DNA of 64,000 bases from Spirulina major PCC 6313 (GTDB taxonomy: Bacteria; Cyanobacteriota; Cyanobacteriia; Cyanobacteriales; Spirulinaceae): NCBI RefSeq assembly GCF_001890765.1, contig NZ_KV878783.1, positions 3,066,771 through 3,130,770 of the forward strand, written 5' to 3'. The position numbers and the translations under genes were made by a program. This document shows, piece after piece, positions 16,347-26,000 of the stretch (positions are counted from its first letter, which is position 1; each line of letters starts with the position of its first letter). The notes beneath the pieces are model-generated. The model had not been told where the DNA came from. It did no database searches and saw nothing but the letters and a program-made list of their open reading frames with translations.

Positions 16347-16988
16347 ATGAGTCAGATGCAGCAACGAATGCGGATTTTGGGTCTTTGTGGCGCGATCGCC
16401 CTCCTCTTCAAGAGCCAAGCCGCCTACGCCCACCATCCCTTTGGGGGCACAACTCCCACGACGGCATTCACAGGCTTTTTATCCGGGTTGGGTCATCCGG
16501 TAATTGGTGTGGATCATTTTGCCGTTGTGGTTGCAACGGGTCTGCTAGCCGCCCTCTATGGTCGGCGCGGTTTGGTGATTCCTTTGGCGTTTATTATCAC
16601 GACGATGCTCGGAACGGGGCTGCATTTACAGGCGATGGATTTACCCTTTGCGGAAACTGCGATCGCAGTATCGGTGCTGAGTGTTGGCGTTCTCTTGGCG
16701 ATTCCCCAACGGTTGCAATGGTTGGCGGTGGCGGCGATCGCTGCCCTGGCCGGTATTTTCCACGGCTATGCCTATGGTGAAGCGATCGTCGGGGCAGAAA
16801 TGACCCCCTTGGTGGCTTATCTGTCCGGATTTGCGACGATTCAAGGCGCGATCGCCCTCAGTGTCGCCCTCACCGCCCAACAACTTTGGCAGAATCTTGA
16901 TACTACCAAAGCCCTCCCCCTCCGCTTCGCCGGCTTTACCTTGGCGGGTGTGGGGTTAGCCTTCCTCTCGTCGGCTGTGCTCGGTTAA
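16347..16988 (+). CDS. hupE: HupE/UreJ-family transporter, probable cobalt importer
   Basis: 213 residues: a signal-like N-terminus ending AYAHHPFGG, then about six membrane helices with the family motif HPVIGVDHFAVVVATG and IFHGYAYGEAI. HupE proteins carry Ni or Co; the upstream cobalamin riboswitch and cobW downstream point to cobalt for B12 synthesis. GGAG near 16334 supports ATG 16347. Confidence 0.9.
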   Translation: MSQMQQRMRILGLCGAIALLFKSQAAYAHHPFGGTTPTTAFTGFLSGLGHPVIGVDHFAVVVATGLLAALYGRRGLVIPLAFIITTMLGTGLHLQAMDLPFAETAIAVSVLSVGVLLAIPQRLQWLAVAAIAALAGIFHGYAYGEAIVGAEMTPLVAYLSGFATIQGAIALSVALTAQQLWQNLDTTKALPLRFAGFTLAGVGLAFLSSAVLG

Positions 16989-17099
16989 TTTCCTTCAACG
17001 CACGTTAATCCTCAAAAGGGCATGAGCAGATCATGTCCTTTTGTGTCTCGATTGCGCGGCATAATCCAGCCAACCTATCCTTTACCCCTCAACGAAACG

Positions 17100-18137
17100 A
17101 TGCATAAAATTCCTGTGACGGTGATTACTGGTTTTCTCGGTGCGGGCAAGACAACCCTCGTGCGCCATCTGCTCCAAAACAACGAAGGCCGCCGCATTGC
17201 GGTGTTGGTGAATGAATTTGGTGAGGTGGGGATTGATGGGGATTTGCTGCGATCGTGTCAGGTGTGCGATGACGAGGATGATCCGCATACCAATATTGTC
17301 GAACTCACGAATGGTTGCCTCTGCTGCACGGTGCAAGAGGAGTTTTATCCCACCATGCAGGAATTGTTGAAGCGGCGCGATCGCCTCGACTGCATTCTCA
17401 TCGAAACCTCCGGCCTCGCCCTCCCCAAACCCCTGATCCAAGCCTTCCGCTGGGACGACATCCGCAACGCCGCCACGGTGGATGGCGTGATTACTGTGGT
17501 GGATTGTGATGCCCTCGCAGCGGGGACCTTGGTGGGGGATCTTGATGCCCTCGAAGCCCAACGCCAAGCCGACCCCAACCTTGACCACGAAACCCCCATC
17601 GAAGAACTCTTTGAGGATCAACTCGCCTGTGCTGACATGGTACTGCTGACGAAAACCGACAGCGTTGATGCGGCAACGGCGGCCAAAACCCAAACCTGGC
17701 TCCAGTCTCAAATCCCAGCCGGGGTGAAGATTGTCCCCTGTGGCCATGGTCAAATTGATGCCAATGTATTGTTAGGCTTTAATGCGGCGGTGGAAGATCA
17801 ACTAGATCAGCGTCCGAGTCACCACGATCACGAGGGAGAACATGATCATGATGATGAGATTAATGCGGTGCAGTGGGTGTGCGATCGCCCCCTCGACCCC
17901 GTCGCCCTGCTCGACCATCTCCAAACCCTTGTTCAACAGCACGAAATCTACCGAATCAAAGGCTTTGTGGCGGTTCCTAACAAACCGATGCGCCTCGTGG
18001 TGCAGGGCGTGGGCAACCGTTTCGACTCCTTTTACGATCGCCGCTGGCACGAGGGCGAACCCCACCAGACGCGCCTGGTGATCATCGGGCGGGAGTTAGT
18101 CGAAGCGGAGATAGTGCGATCGTTAGAGGCGATATAA
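17100..18137 (+). CDS. cobW: CobW-family metallochaperone GTPase
   Basis: 345 residues. GTPase motifs: [15 protein letters not shown] (Walker A), [30 protein letters not shown] with the metal-binding Cx[16 protein letters not shown] and [10 protein letters not shown] His/Asp-rich stretch ([14 protein letters not shown], ~residue 240) precedes the C-terminal CobW_C domain. CobW-type proteins deliver cobalt for cobalamin synthesis. ATG 17100 (MHKIPVTVI) is taken; the frame is open further upstream. It is 111 bases after hupE and should share its riboswitch. Confidence 0.92.
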   Translation: MHKIPVTVITGFLGAGKTTLVRHLLQNNEGRRIAVLVNEFGEVGIDGDLLRSCQVCDDEDDPHTNIVELTNGCLCCTVQEEFYPTMQELLKRRDRLDCILIETSGLALPKPLIQAFRWDDIRNAATVDGVITVVDCDALAAGTLVGDLDALEAQRQADPNLDHETPIEELFEDQLACADMVLLTKTDSVDAATAAKTQTWLQSQIPAGVKIVPCGHGQIDANVLLGFNAAVEDQLDQRPSHHDHEGEHDHDDEINAVQWVCDRPLDPVALLDHLQTLVQQHEIYRIKGFVAVPNKPMRLVVQGVGNRFDSFYDRRWHEGEPHQTRLVIIGRELVEAEIVRSLEAI

Positions 18138-18193
18138 CCCGAAAATCCTCGGTATAATACCGCCATGAGTATCAATGTATTCTTGTATGGCCA

Positions 18194-19549
18194 ATGGTCA
18201 GACAAATGACCCTAGACTTGTTTGCGCCCATTGCAACGTCACCGCCATCAACTCGGACGCACTTTGATTTTCAGTTTATTGACTTATTTGCAGGGATTGG
18301 TGGCTTTCGGATTCCGCTCGAAGCGTTGGGGGGAACGTGCCGGGGCTATGCCGAAATTGATAAAGACGCGATCGCAACCTACACCGCAAACTTCGCCGAT
18401 GATCACGACATTCCACTGGGCGATATTACCCAACTTCACGTCCTACCGTCTGACATTGATCTATTGGTGGGCGGTGTCCCCTGTCAAGCCTGGTCAATTG
18501 CGGGGCGAACCTTGGGGTTTGATGATCCACGGGGTCGATTGTGGTTTGATGTCTGTCGGTTAGTGGCCCAGAGTCAGCCCCGGAGTTTCCTCTTTGAAAA
18601 TGTGAAAGGACTCACAGAACCCAGGCATCGTCACAGCTTAGATTACATTGTCTACACCTTACAAAACAGTGGCTATGTGGTCTACTGGACAGTCTTGAAT
18701 AGTTATGATTTTGGGTTACCGCAGGATCGCGATCGCTTATTTTTAGTGGGGATTCGTCAGGATCAAGCCCAAGCTAAAACCTTTAGTTTTCAAAACTTAG
18801 GCGCACCCAGTCAACGATTGTGCGAAGTTTTACCGGACTTGCCCCACGACATTGCCCCTAAACGTAAATTTGATCCTCATGTTTTATTTGGTCATACCAT
18901 TCCGGCTGCCCGTGGGCGGTTCCAGTTTCCCGATCAGCTCAATGACTTTTTCCTGTTTAGCGATGTACGAGATGGCCATACAACAATTCACTCTTGGGAT
19001 TTAATCGAAACCACAGCCAAGGAAAAAATGATCTGTTTGGCATTGCTCCAAAATCGCCGCAAAAAGAAATATGGTGCTAAAGATGGGAATCCTCTTGCCC
19101 TGGAGCATTTTCAATCTTTAATCTCTGATATCAACTCACAAGATTTAGAACAATTAGTCACCAAGAAAATTCTCCGCCCCGTTCAAGATCGGTTTGATTT
19201 TGTGAATTCGCGCATCTCCACCGGAATTGATGGCGTTGCACGAATTTTTCTGCCCCGTGCCCAAGCGATCGGTACATTAACAGCCCGTGGCTCTAAGGAT
19301 TTTGTCGCGACTCAGATCCTCCCAGAGTGTGAGCCGCCACAATTTAAGCAGAATTTTATTGACCATATTTATCGCGATCGCCACTTTCGGAGCCTCACGC
19401 CCCATGATTATTTACTCTGTCAAGGGTTTCCAGAAACGTTTCAAATGCATCCAAATCCTGCGATCGCAGAAAAACAGTTTGGTAACGCGGTTTCTGTGCC
19501 GGTCGTCTATCAAGTCGCTAGGACAATCCTTCAGTGTTTGTATCCATAA
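18194..19549 (+). CDS. DNA (cytosine-5) methyltransferase
   Basis: 451 residues. C5-methyltransferase motifs in order: FIDLFAGIGGFRIPLEALGG (I), GVPCQAWSIAGRTLGFDDPRG (IV, catalytic Cys), FLFENVKGL (VI, ENV), QDRDRLFLVG (VIII), and after the target-recognition region QGFPETF and QFGNAVSVPVV (IX-X). The recognition region contains HSWDLIETTAKE and NRRKKKYG, shared with the second methyltransferase at 52.7 kb. A truncated TdeIII-like endonuclease follows, so the target may be GGNCC, by analogy with TdeIII. HIP1-type sites lie inside the gene, so it is long resident. Confidence 0.92.
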   Translation: MVRQMTLDLFAPIATSPPSTRTHFDFQFIDLFAGIGGFRIPLEALGGTCRGYAEIDKDAIATYTANFADDHDIPLGDITQLHVLPSDIDLLVGGVPCQAWSIAGRTLGFDDPRGRLWFDVCRLVAQSQPRSFLFENVKGLTEPRHRHSLDYIVYTLQNSGYVVYWTVLNSYDFGLPQDRDRLFLVGIRQDQAQAKTFSFQNLGAPSQRLCEVLPDLPHDIAPKRKFDPHVLFGHTIPAARGRFQFPDQLNDFFLFSDVRDGHTTIHSWDLIETTAKEKMICLALLQNRRKKKYGAKDGNPLALEHFQSLISDINSQDLEQLVTKKILRPVQDRFDFVNSRISTGIDGVARIFLPRAQAIGTLTARGSKDFVATQILPECEPPQFKQNFIDHIYRDRHFRSLTPHDYLLCQGFPETFQMHPNPAIAEKQFGNAVSVPVVYQVARTILQCLYP

Positions 19550-19590
19550 AAAACTCCAATCCTCTCAAAGTCAAGATTCAAGGTGTGATT

Positions 19591-19713
19591 CTCAGTACAG
19601 GACAAAAGTTGAAGGAATATCGATTTTGATGGAGTGGGAGCATTCTGCTCCCTATTTTGCTACAAAATCATCAGGGTTTCAGCCCAAACCAGATTTTTTT
19701 GTCCTGTACTCAA
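19591..19713 (+). mobile_element. MITE-A copy 4 (123 bp deletion derivative)
   Basis: Ends CTCAGTACAGGACAAAA and TTTTTTTGTCCTGTACTCAA, flanked by the exact 9-bp duplication GGTGTGATT (19582-19590 and 19714-19722). About 90 internal bases present in copies 1-3 are missing. It sits between the methyltransferase and the endonuclease remnant. Confidence 0.85.
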
Positions 19714-19728
19714 GGTGTGATTACACAC

Positions 19729-20205
19729 ATGATGGAAGGAGTGTTGCAAAATGTGGCACGAAATCCGTACTGGCAACAAGAACTTCAGTTCATTTTGAAG
19801 GGTCGGGGTAAAATGATCCCGATTCAGGTGACTTGTGATCTCTGGCTTAGGCGGGGGCAAGACATTGTCACGTTTGAGTTAAAAGCACCACTGCCCAACA
19901 GTGACCAAACCAAAGTCACTAAGGAGAAACTTTTTAAGCTCTATGGGATTGATCAAACGCCGATTACGTCCGCCTTTTTTGCTTTACCCTATAATCCCTA
20001 CGGGACGAGAGAAAATTATGCTTGGTCAATGCCCAAACGCTGGTTTGATATGTCTCATGATCCGGTGATTTTGATGGGGTCGGAATTTTGGGACTATATC
20101 GGTGGCACAGGCTGTTATGACGTTTTAATCACCGCAGTTGAAGAGTTGGGCGATCGCTACAAAACCCGGATTTATCACGACATTCTTAAACGAAACCCCC
20201 CATAG
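19729..20205 (+). pseudogene. 5'-truncated TdeIII-family type II restriction endonuclease
   Basis: 158 codons matching the C-terminal half of TdeIII-type enzymes: GRGKMIPIQVTCDLWLRRGQ, then FELKAPLPNSDQTKVTKEKL (PD-(D/E)XK-like core, D...ELK), FFALPYNPYGTRENY and GSEFWDYIGG. Family members are, as I recall, about 250 or more residues, so the N-terminal part appears missing. Removing the MITE and one target copy leaves only 60 bases between the methyltransferase stop and this ATG, in the same frame as that stop, so truncation predates the MITE insertion. The catalytic core persists, but a functional enzyme is doubtful. Confidence 0.7.
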
Positions 20206-20314
20206 CTCCAATCCTTGCCCCATCGTAGTCCAGACCGCCAACCTGTGAATGCCGATCTCTGGAGCAGAATCCGGTAGATTGGGAACAGATTTCCCCTCAA
20301 TCCCAAAGAAGACG

Positions 20315-21313
20315 ATGGCACAAACAAAACCGACCATTCTTGTCACTGGTGGCGCTGGCTACATTGGCTCCCATGCAGTGCTCGCCTTGCAGCAGGCGGG
20401 GTATGGGGTTGTCGTTCTCGATAATCTCGTCTATGGTCATCGGGAGATTGTTGAAGAGACCCTCGGTGGTGAATTGATTGTGGGGGACACTTGCGATCGC
20501 GCCCTGTTGGATCGGTTATTTCAAGACCATGCGATCGCCGCCGTCATCCACTTCGCCGCCTATGCCTACGTGGGCGAATCCGTCACCGACCCCGCCAAAT
20601 ACTACCAAAACAATGTTTTTGGAACCCTCACCCTCCTTGATGCGATGCGGGCCGCAGGAATCAAAACCTTCGTTTTCTCCTCCACCTGCGCCACCTACGG
20701 CATTCCCGAAATTCTCCCCATCCCCGAAACCCACCCCCAACACCCGATCAACCCCTACGGCCAAACAAAATTAATGGTCGAAGCGATCCTCGATGACTAC
20801 GATCGCGCCTATGAATTTCGTTCTGTGCGGTTCCGCTACTTCAACGCCGCCGGAGCCGACCCTGAGGGCCGCCTCGGTGAAGACCACGACCCCGAAACCC
20901 ACCTGATCCCCCTCACCCTTGATGCAGCCCTCGGTCGTCGTGACGCGATCTCTATTTTCGGCACCGACTACCCCACCCCCGACGGCACCTGCATCCGGGA
21001 CTACATCCACGTCACCGACCTCGCCACCGCCCATGTCCTCGGCTTGGAATACCTCCTCAACGGCGGCAAAACCAATGTGTTCAACCTCGGCAATGGTAGC
21101 GGTTTTTCCGTGCGCGAGGTGATCCAAACCGTTAAGGAGGTGACCGGGCGCGAGTTTGCCGTGATTGAACAGGAACGCCGCCCCGGAGATCCCCCCTCCC
21201 TCGTGGGCAGTTGCGCCAAAGCCCAACAAACCCTGCAATGGCAACCCCAGTACGGCGACCTTGAAACCATCGTCCGTCACGCTTGGCGGTGGCATCAACA
21301 GTGCCACAGCTAA
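20315..21313 (+). CDS. galE: UDP-glucose 4-epimerase
   Basis: 332 residues, extended SDR: ILVTGGAGYIGSHAVLAL (NAD-binding GxxGxxG), VIHFAAYAYVGES, SSTCATYG (Ser/Thr of the triad), NPYGQTK (YxxxK), RYFNAAGADP and GTDYPTPDGTCIRDYIHV. Interconverts UDP-glucose and UDP-galactose for polysaccharide synthesis. ATG 20315 follows an AGAAGA ribosome site and gives the usual short N-terminus; the frame is open further upstream. Confidence 0.95.
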   Translation: MAQTKPTILVTGGAGYIGSHAVLALQQAGYGVVVLDNLVYGHREIVEETLGGELIVGDTCDRALLDRLFQDHAIAAVIHFAAYAYVGESVTDPAKYYQNNVFGTLTLLDAMRAAGIKTFVFSSTCATYGIPEILPIPETHPQHPINPYGQTKLMVEAILDDYDRAYEFRSVRFRYFNAAGADPEGRLGEDHDPETHLIPLTLDAALGRRDAISIFGTDYPTPDGTCIRDYIHVTDLATAHVLGLEYLLNGGKTNVFNLGNGSGFSVREVIQTVKEVTGREFAVIEQERRPGDPPSLVGSCAKAQQTLQWQPQYGDLETIVRHAWRWHQQCHS

Positions 21314-21348
21314 CCCTAACTTGGTTACTGCTATCCATACAGCGCACC

Positions 21349-21418
21349 CTGAGGGTCGTCGTTGGTGAAACCTCCCGTTAGGGATTAGGGTAAGCGGCCG
21401 GGCTTCGACGACCCTCAG
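21349..21418. repeat. 13-bp perfect inverted repeat between galE and the MuiA gene
   Basis: CTGAGGGTCGTCG (21349-21361) and CGACGACCCTCAG (21406-21418) are perfect inverted repeats separated by 44 bases, placed between convergent genes. A bidirectional terminator or a remnant of a small element are both possible. Confidence 0.6.
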
Positions 21419-21446
21419 CCCTCCACCCCGTGGGGATTGCTGGGGG

Positions 21447-23009
21447 TTACGATTCCAGGCCCGTGATCGTCAGGTCGGGAGGATATTCCACGGAAAACTG
21501 ATAGGTAATTTCTTGGGAGGTGGTGGGAAGAAGTTCCAATTCCCAGGTGAGAAAGCCTGTTTCATCGGGGTCTACTTTGGGTTTGACGCGGTTGAGTTGG
21601 ACTTTGAGTTTGTCGTTGCGGCTGACGGGGAGTTGGTCGGTGAGGTGAATCTGTTGGGGGTGGGGGGCGGTGTTGGTGAGGGTGAGGGTGTAGGTGTAGG
21701 TGATGCGGCGACGGTTGCCGATCAGGTTTTTGTCTACTTTGCGATCGCTCAATGTCCGCTGAATCTCCACGGTGGGATCAACGCCAAACTGTAACGGCAA
21801 GGTTTCCCCTGGGGCAACTGCTGCGATCGCCGCCGTCCCGATAAACATCGCATCTCGAAATAAATTCCCATTACCGGCCAACAGGGGCACATGGTCGGGC
21901 GGATTGATCGCCGTCAGGGCGATATAGACCTGATCACTGAGGGGGGGCAGGGCGATTAAATGCCAGGTGACATCGAGATCCGCATTGAGGATGGTGACGG
22001 TTTCCGCAAGGCCGGTGCTGGGGATGGTGGCTGTGCCCTGAATCCCTAGGGTGACCTTTGTGATGCCCTCGACCTCTTCTAATTCTGGTAAATGAGCGGG
22101 GCCATCGGTGGGGGGTCTGGGCTTGAGTTCTTGGGTGGCGGCTTGGTAGCGCGATCGCCCCGATCGCAAATTCACAAAAGGATTCAAGGGTAAATCCACA
22201 TACCACGGCTCCAGACTGGGTAATTGAGAATCGGGGTAGGGGTGGGCCGTGGAGAGGGTCAGGGCCACATCGGGCCAGGGTTCGCCGGTATTTTGTTGCA
22301 CTTTGGCGAGATAACTGAGGTTGAGATGGGGGTTTTGGCTATCCCAGCGCAGGTCATAGCAGGGCTGCCACGACACTTGATCAATGCGATAGCTCACCTC
22401 AAGGTGATAGTCCCCACTGCCGAAGGGATCGACAGTGAGCCACAGTTGCAAAGATTCCGGCGGGGGGGCGATTTGGTGCTGTTGGAGACGCTGGCGGAGG
22501 TCGTGGAGTTGCTCGTCTAGGGTGCGATCGCCCTCGTCCAACTCCGTCAATTCCATCTGTCCCGCTAAATACTGCTCCCGAAAAAACGTCAGCACCCGTT
22601 CCGTTTTCACCAGGCTGACATTCTCTTGGGCCAACTCCTGGGCAAAGGTTCCCGCGCTCTGTTCACTGAGGTTTTGGAGGAATCGCCGTTGCAGTTGTAG
22701 GGCTTCGCGTTCGGCTTGGTGTTGGCGCTTTTGGGCTTCGAGGGCTTGGATTTGGGCGGTGAGGGCTGCGGCGGCATCGGAATCGGGTAGCGCGGGGGTG
22801 ATCCGATGCAGTTCGACCCCCAAGAGCAATACCTCGGCACTGCCGTGACCTGTCACGGTGATTGAGTCTGGATCAAGGCGAGTGGGGAGATTGGGAACGA
22901 TCAAAATTCGTTCAGTGCCCGTTAAGGCGATCGCCCCTTGGCGCGTCACTTGGGCACAGTCTGGATAGACCGTCACATGACGAATCTGAGTCAGCACAGG
23001 ATAATTCAT
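21447..23009 (-). CDS. MuiA-family protein (DUF4139/DUF4140)
   Basis: 520 residues: N-terminal DUF4140 (VTVYPDCAQVTRQGAIALTG), a coiled-coil middle (AQIQALEAQKRQHQAEREAL), then the DUF4139 beta-rich domain (LEVSYRIDQVSWQPCYDLRW, YLAKVQQNTGEPWPDVALTLSTA, RRITYTYTLTLTN). The mucoidy inhibitor A family has no known biochemical activity. It is the last gene of a three-gene operon with a TPR protein and a rhomboid protease, 9 bases after the TPR gene. Confidence 0.85.
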   Translation of the reverse strand: MNYPVLTQIRHVTVYPDCAQVTRQGAIALTGTERILIVPNLPTRLDPDSITVTGHGSAEVLLLGVELHRITPALPDSDAAAALTAQIQALEAQKRQHQAEREALQLQRRFLQNLSEQSAGTFAQELAQENVSLVKTERVLTFFREQYLAGQMELTELDEGDRTLDEQLHDLRQRLQQHQIAPPPESLQLWLTVDPFGSGDYHLEVSYRIDQVSWQPCYDLRWDSQNPHLNLSYLAKVQQNTGEPWPDVALTLSTAHPYPDSQLPSLEPWYVDLPLNPFVNLRSGRSRYQAATQELKPRPPTDGPAHLPELEEVEGITKVTLGIQGTATIPSTGLAETVTILNADLDVTWHLIALPPLSDQVYIALTAINPPDHVPLLAGNGNLFRDAMFIGTAAIAAVAPGETLPLQFGVDPTVEIQRTLSDRKVDKNLIGNRRRITYTYTLTLTNTAPHPQQIHLTDQLPVSRNDKLKVQLNRVKPKVDPDETGFLTWELELLPTTSQEITYQFSVEYPPDLTITGLES

Positions 23010-23018
23010 CGCCGTCCC

Positions 23019-24374
23019 CTAAAAGCTTTCACCGGCCACTATCTCCAATTGTTCCTCAAAATATGCTTCGCGATGACCGAGGCGGTTGGCAATCTCTAGC
23101 CCGGCTTGGAGCGCACTCAAGGCCTGGGGGTAGTTTTTCAGTTCTCGGTATAACTGGGCCATCCGGTCATAGGTTTGCATCATGGTGTATTGATCATAGG
23201 CGTATTGGGCGGCCTTGAGTTGTTCGCGGTAGAGGGCGATCGCTTCATTGAGTTGGCCGTAGTCGGTGTAGAGGGCTGCTAGGGTTTCCAGGGCTTCGCT
23301 GGCGTAGGCGTATTGCTGTGCCGCCCAAGCGAGGGTGAAGGCCTGTTGATAGAATTCGCTCGCCTGTTCCCCGTCACCTAGGGCGGCGTAGTTTCGAGCA
23401 ATGGACAGGCGCAGGGGGGCGAGTTTTTGGACGAAGAGGGGTTTGGCGAGATAGGCCGTAAAGAGGTCTTCTTTGGTGGCGATCGCCTCTGTCCATTGGT
23501 CGGTTTCATCATAGAGGCGGGCCAATTCTTCGAGGTACACCTGTTCATTGGCCAGATCCGCCTGCGATCGCGCCCCGGTGAGCAGGTCTTGATAGATGGC
23601 GATCGCCTCGGAGAACTTAAACCAATCCCGATGCAACCGCGCCACATTTTCCAACACCGGCTGCCGCTCGTCAAAATCCGCCCCCAACGTTGCCAACTGA
23701 TAGCGATACATCAACACCGCCTGGGGGTACGATCGCACCGCCTCGTAGGCCTCGGCCAGGGGTTGGATCAGGGGCGAAGTGAGATCCGGCGGTGTGGGGG
23801 GCGGCTCATCGCGATCGCGTTCGGCATCGGGATCGATGGGGTCAAGATTCGCCTCGGTTTGAATCGTGCTCAGACGTTCGGTAATCGCCGCCACATCCCC
23901 GTTGCGGCTCTGTTCCCAAGCGAGGCGACCCACCCGCGTTAGGGCCTCAATTTCCGCCAACGGCCCCAAAAATCGCCGCAGCCGCAATTCCTGAAACCAT
24001 AGCTCGTAGGCGGTTTCCGGGGCATCGTTATCGAGGGCCACCTGACCCGCTTGGGCCAGGTCATCTAAGGCGGTTTCGAGGGCGATCGCTTCCGCTGCAT
24101 TCAAGGGGGGCGGGGTAAAATTGGGGTCGCGATCGCGTTTCTTTTTGCGGGCTTCGGTTTGGATCGCCGCGCGAATCCGTTCCGGCAGCAGGGGATCAGC
24201 AGTGATCGGTCGTTGGAGGGGATGGATTAATTCGGCTTCCTCGTCCTGCTCTGCTTCGATGGCCGGATCATCACTCTGGGCCCAAGTGGGCGCGATCGCT
24301 CCCGGCGCGATCCCTAACCCCAGGATCATCACCCATCCCGCTAATGCCAAACCGCTGTATTGTCGCTGTGCCAT
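23019..24374 (-). CDS. Secreted TPR-repeat protein
   Basis: 451 residues: signal peptide (MAQRQYSGLALAGWVMILGL...TWAQS), an acidic linker, then alpha-solenoid repeats recognisable as AIAIYQDLL, ASEFYQQAFTLA, EAIALYREQLKAA and YPQALSALQAGLEIA. ATG 24374 has a strong GGAGG site, which overlaps the rhomboid stop codon. Likely a periplasmic or lumenal scaffold; partner unknown, perhaps the flanking genes. Confidence 0.85.
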   Translation of the reverse strand: MAQRQYSGLALAGWVMILGLGIAPGAIAPTWAQSDDPAIEAEQDEEAELIHPLQRPITADPLLPERIRAAIQTEARKKKRDRDPNFTPPPLNAAEAIALETALDDLAQAGQVALDNDAPETAYELWFQELRLRRFLGPLAEIEALTRVGRLAWEQSRNGDVAAITERLSTIQTEANLDPIDPDAERDRDEPPPTPPDLTSPLIQPLAEAYEAVRSYPQAVLMYRYQLATLGADFDERQPVLENVARLHRDWFKFSEAIAIYQDLLTGARSQADLANEQVYLEELARLYDETDQWTEAIATKEDLFTAYLAKPLFVQKLAPLRLSIARNYAALGDGEQASEFYQQAFTLAWAAQQYAYASEALETLAALYTDYGQLNEAIALYREQLKAAQYAYDQYTMMQTYDRMAQLYRELKNYPQALSALQAGLEIANRLGHREAYFEEQLEIVAGESF

Positions 24375-24376
24375 CG

Positions 24377-25945
24377 TTACCTCCTGTCCTGTGATCCGAC
24401 GCTTAACATGATTCCCAAGGCCAGCCCCCAAATCAGCCCTAAGGCGTGGGCCAAACCGCTCACCTCTGGAATGAGTCCATCGACGACCATTTGCACGGCA
24501 ATGATTCCTAAAAATAACCGTAAGCGTTGGCGAGCGATCGCGCTGCCCTCCTGCCACCAGCCCCGCACCAAAATCGCCACAATCACCCCCAATAGTCCCA
24601 TAATCGCCGCCGAAGCCCCCACCAACCGCTGCCACTCGGTGCCCTGCTGAAGCGCGATCGCCGTATACACCATCATCGCCCCCACCCCCGACCCCAAATA
24701 GGCCCACAAATATCGCCCCAACCCCAATTTAAGCTCCACAAACGGGCCGAGAACCACCAACCCCAGCATATTGGTCACCAAATGCACCGCCCCATAATGG
24801 AGAAAATTCGCCGTGATTAAACGCCACCATTCCCCCTCGCGCACCAGGGCGGGAATCAAAGCCCCCAGACGATCGAGGGCGGCGGTGTTTTGGCTGCCGC
24901 CGTGGGTGAGTTCGAGGCCAAAAAAGACCAGATTGATCACCAAGAGGGTATATGTTCCGTAGGCGGGATAGTGTAAATGGCTGATTAAGCCGCGCCCGTA
25001 GCGTAGTTCCTCGCTGATCTGGGTTTCGATGCGGCGCAGGGTTTGCCAGGAGGCCGGGGTGAGGCTGGGGGCGAGGGCAGCGGGGGGATGGTGTAATCGC
25101 CAGGCGATCGCAGCCTTTAGCGTCGGGTCAGAGGTGCGATCGCGCCACGCCGACAACTTCAGCGCCACCGGTTCCCCCGTCACCCCCAACGCCGTCCACC
25201 GCCAAAACTGTTTCATTTCTGCCCGCCCCGCGACCAACCCTTGATCCAACAATTGATTGACCCCCGCCGTCTGCCCCCCAAAGGCCAACGCCATCAACCG
25301 CGCCATCTGCAACGGTGCGCAGTGGTTGCCCTGTTTTAAATAGGGTTCGTAGCGCGTCACACTCCACACCAAGCCATTGAGATCCCCCGTTTCCCCCAAG
25401 GCCCGTAGAAAGCACAGGATCAACTGGGGGTTGCGGATTAACTCCCGTTCCGGCACATGGACTTGTATCCAGTGCAGCAGGTCATGCCAGCGGGCTTCCA
25501 TCAACAGCAGCAGGGCGCTGGCATGGCGATTGAAGGGATGATCGGGGCGGCTCTGGGTGTTTAGCATCCGGATTGCCTGGGTGATTTGTCCCTGTTGCCC
25601 CACTTCTAACGCCCGCAGAATCACAGGCTGCTCCCACCAACCATCGAGGGGATGGAGCCAGCGAATCACGGTCATGATCCGCCGGGCGATGCGGTACTGG
25701 GCTTGGCTGATCCGATGATGAACCTGGGCTAAACCGAAGACCGGCAACAGGATCAAGCTCCCCCACAGTCCCCCGCCGATGAACCCCGCCCACGGGGGAG
25801 CCAGGAGACTCAACAGGCTCATGATGCCTAGAATCAGCCCCGCGACGATCGCCCAGCCCCGGTTAGAATGCGATCGCCAGGCTCGGAGCAAAAAGGTGAC
25901 ACAGGAAAAACACACCATCCACACCAAAATTTGATTGAGATCCAT
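24377..25945 (-). CDS. Rhomboid-family intramembrane serine protease with long N-terminal extension
   Basis: 522 residues. Three N-terminal membrane segments and a ~200-residue helical, TPR-like region come before the six-helix rhomboid core: GEWWRLITANFLHYGAVHLVTNML (substrate-entry region), GASAAIMGLLGV with the catalytic Ser (family GxSG, here GASA) and SGLAHALGLIWG with the catalytic His. Cleaves membrane helices of unknown substrates. The extension is unusual in length. ATG 25945 is taken. It is the first gene of the operon with the TPR and MuiA genes. Confidence 0.88.
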   Translation of the reverse strand: MDLNQILVWMVCFSCVTFLLRAWRSHSNRGWAIVAGLILGIMSLLSLLAPPWAGFIGGGLWGSLILLPVFGLAQVHHRISQAQYRIARRIMTVIRWLHPLDGWWEQPVILRALEVGQQGQITQAIRMLNTQSRPDHPFNRHASALLLLMEARWHDLLHWIQVHVPERELIRNPQLILCFLRALGETGDLNGLVWSVTRYEPYLKQGNHCAPLQMARLMALAFGGQTAGVNQLLDQGLVAGRAEMKQFWRWTALGVTGEPVALKLSAWRDRTSDPTLKAAIAWRLHHPPAALAPSLTPASWQTLRRIETQISEELRYGRGLISHLHYPAYGTYTLLVINLVFFGLELTHGGSQNTAALDRLGALIPALVREGEWWRLITANFLHYGAVHLVTNMLGLVVLGPFVELKLGLGRYLWAYLGSGVGAMMVYTAIALQQGTEWQRLVGASAAIMGLLGVIVAILVRGWWQEGSAIARQRLRLFLGIIAVQMVVDGLIPEVSGLAHALGLIWGLALGIMLSVGSQDRR

Positions 25946-26000
25946 GCCCTCGTCCAAAGACTCCCACGGAGTCGATTAACCGCTATCCTACCCCGGTTCT

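Noticed and set aside
18153-18158. TATAAT inside the palindrome GGTATAATACC ahead of the methyltransferase
   Set aside because: A good -10 match and a possible operator, but no -35 element and no controller gene nearby; too weak to list.
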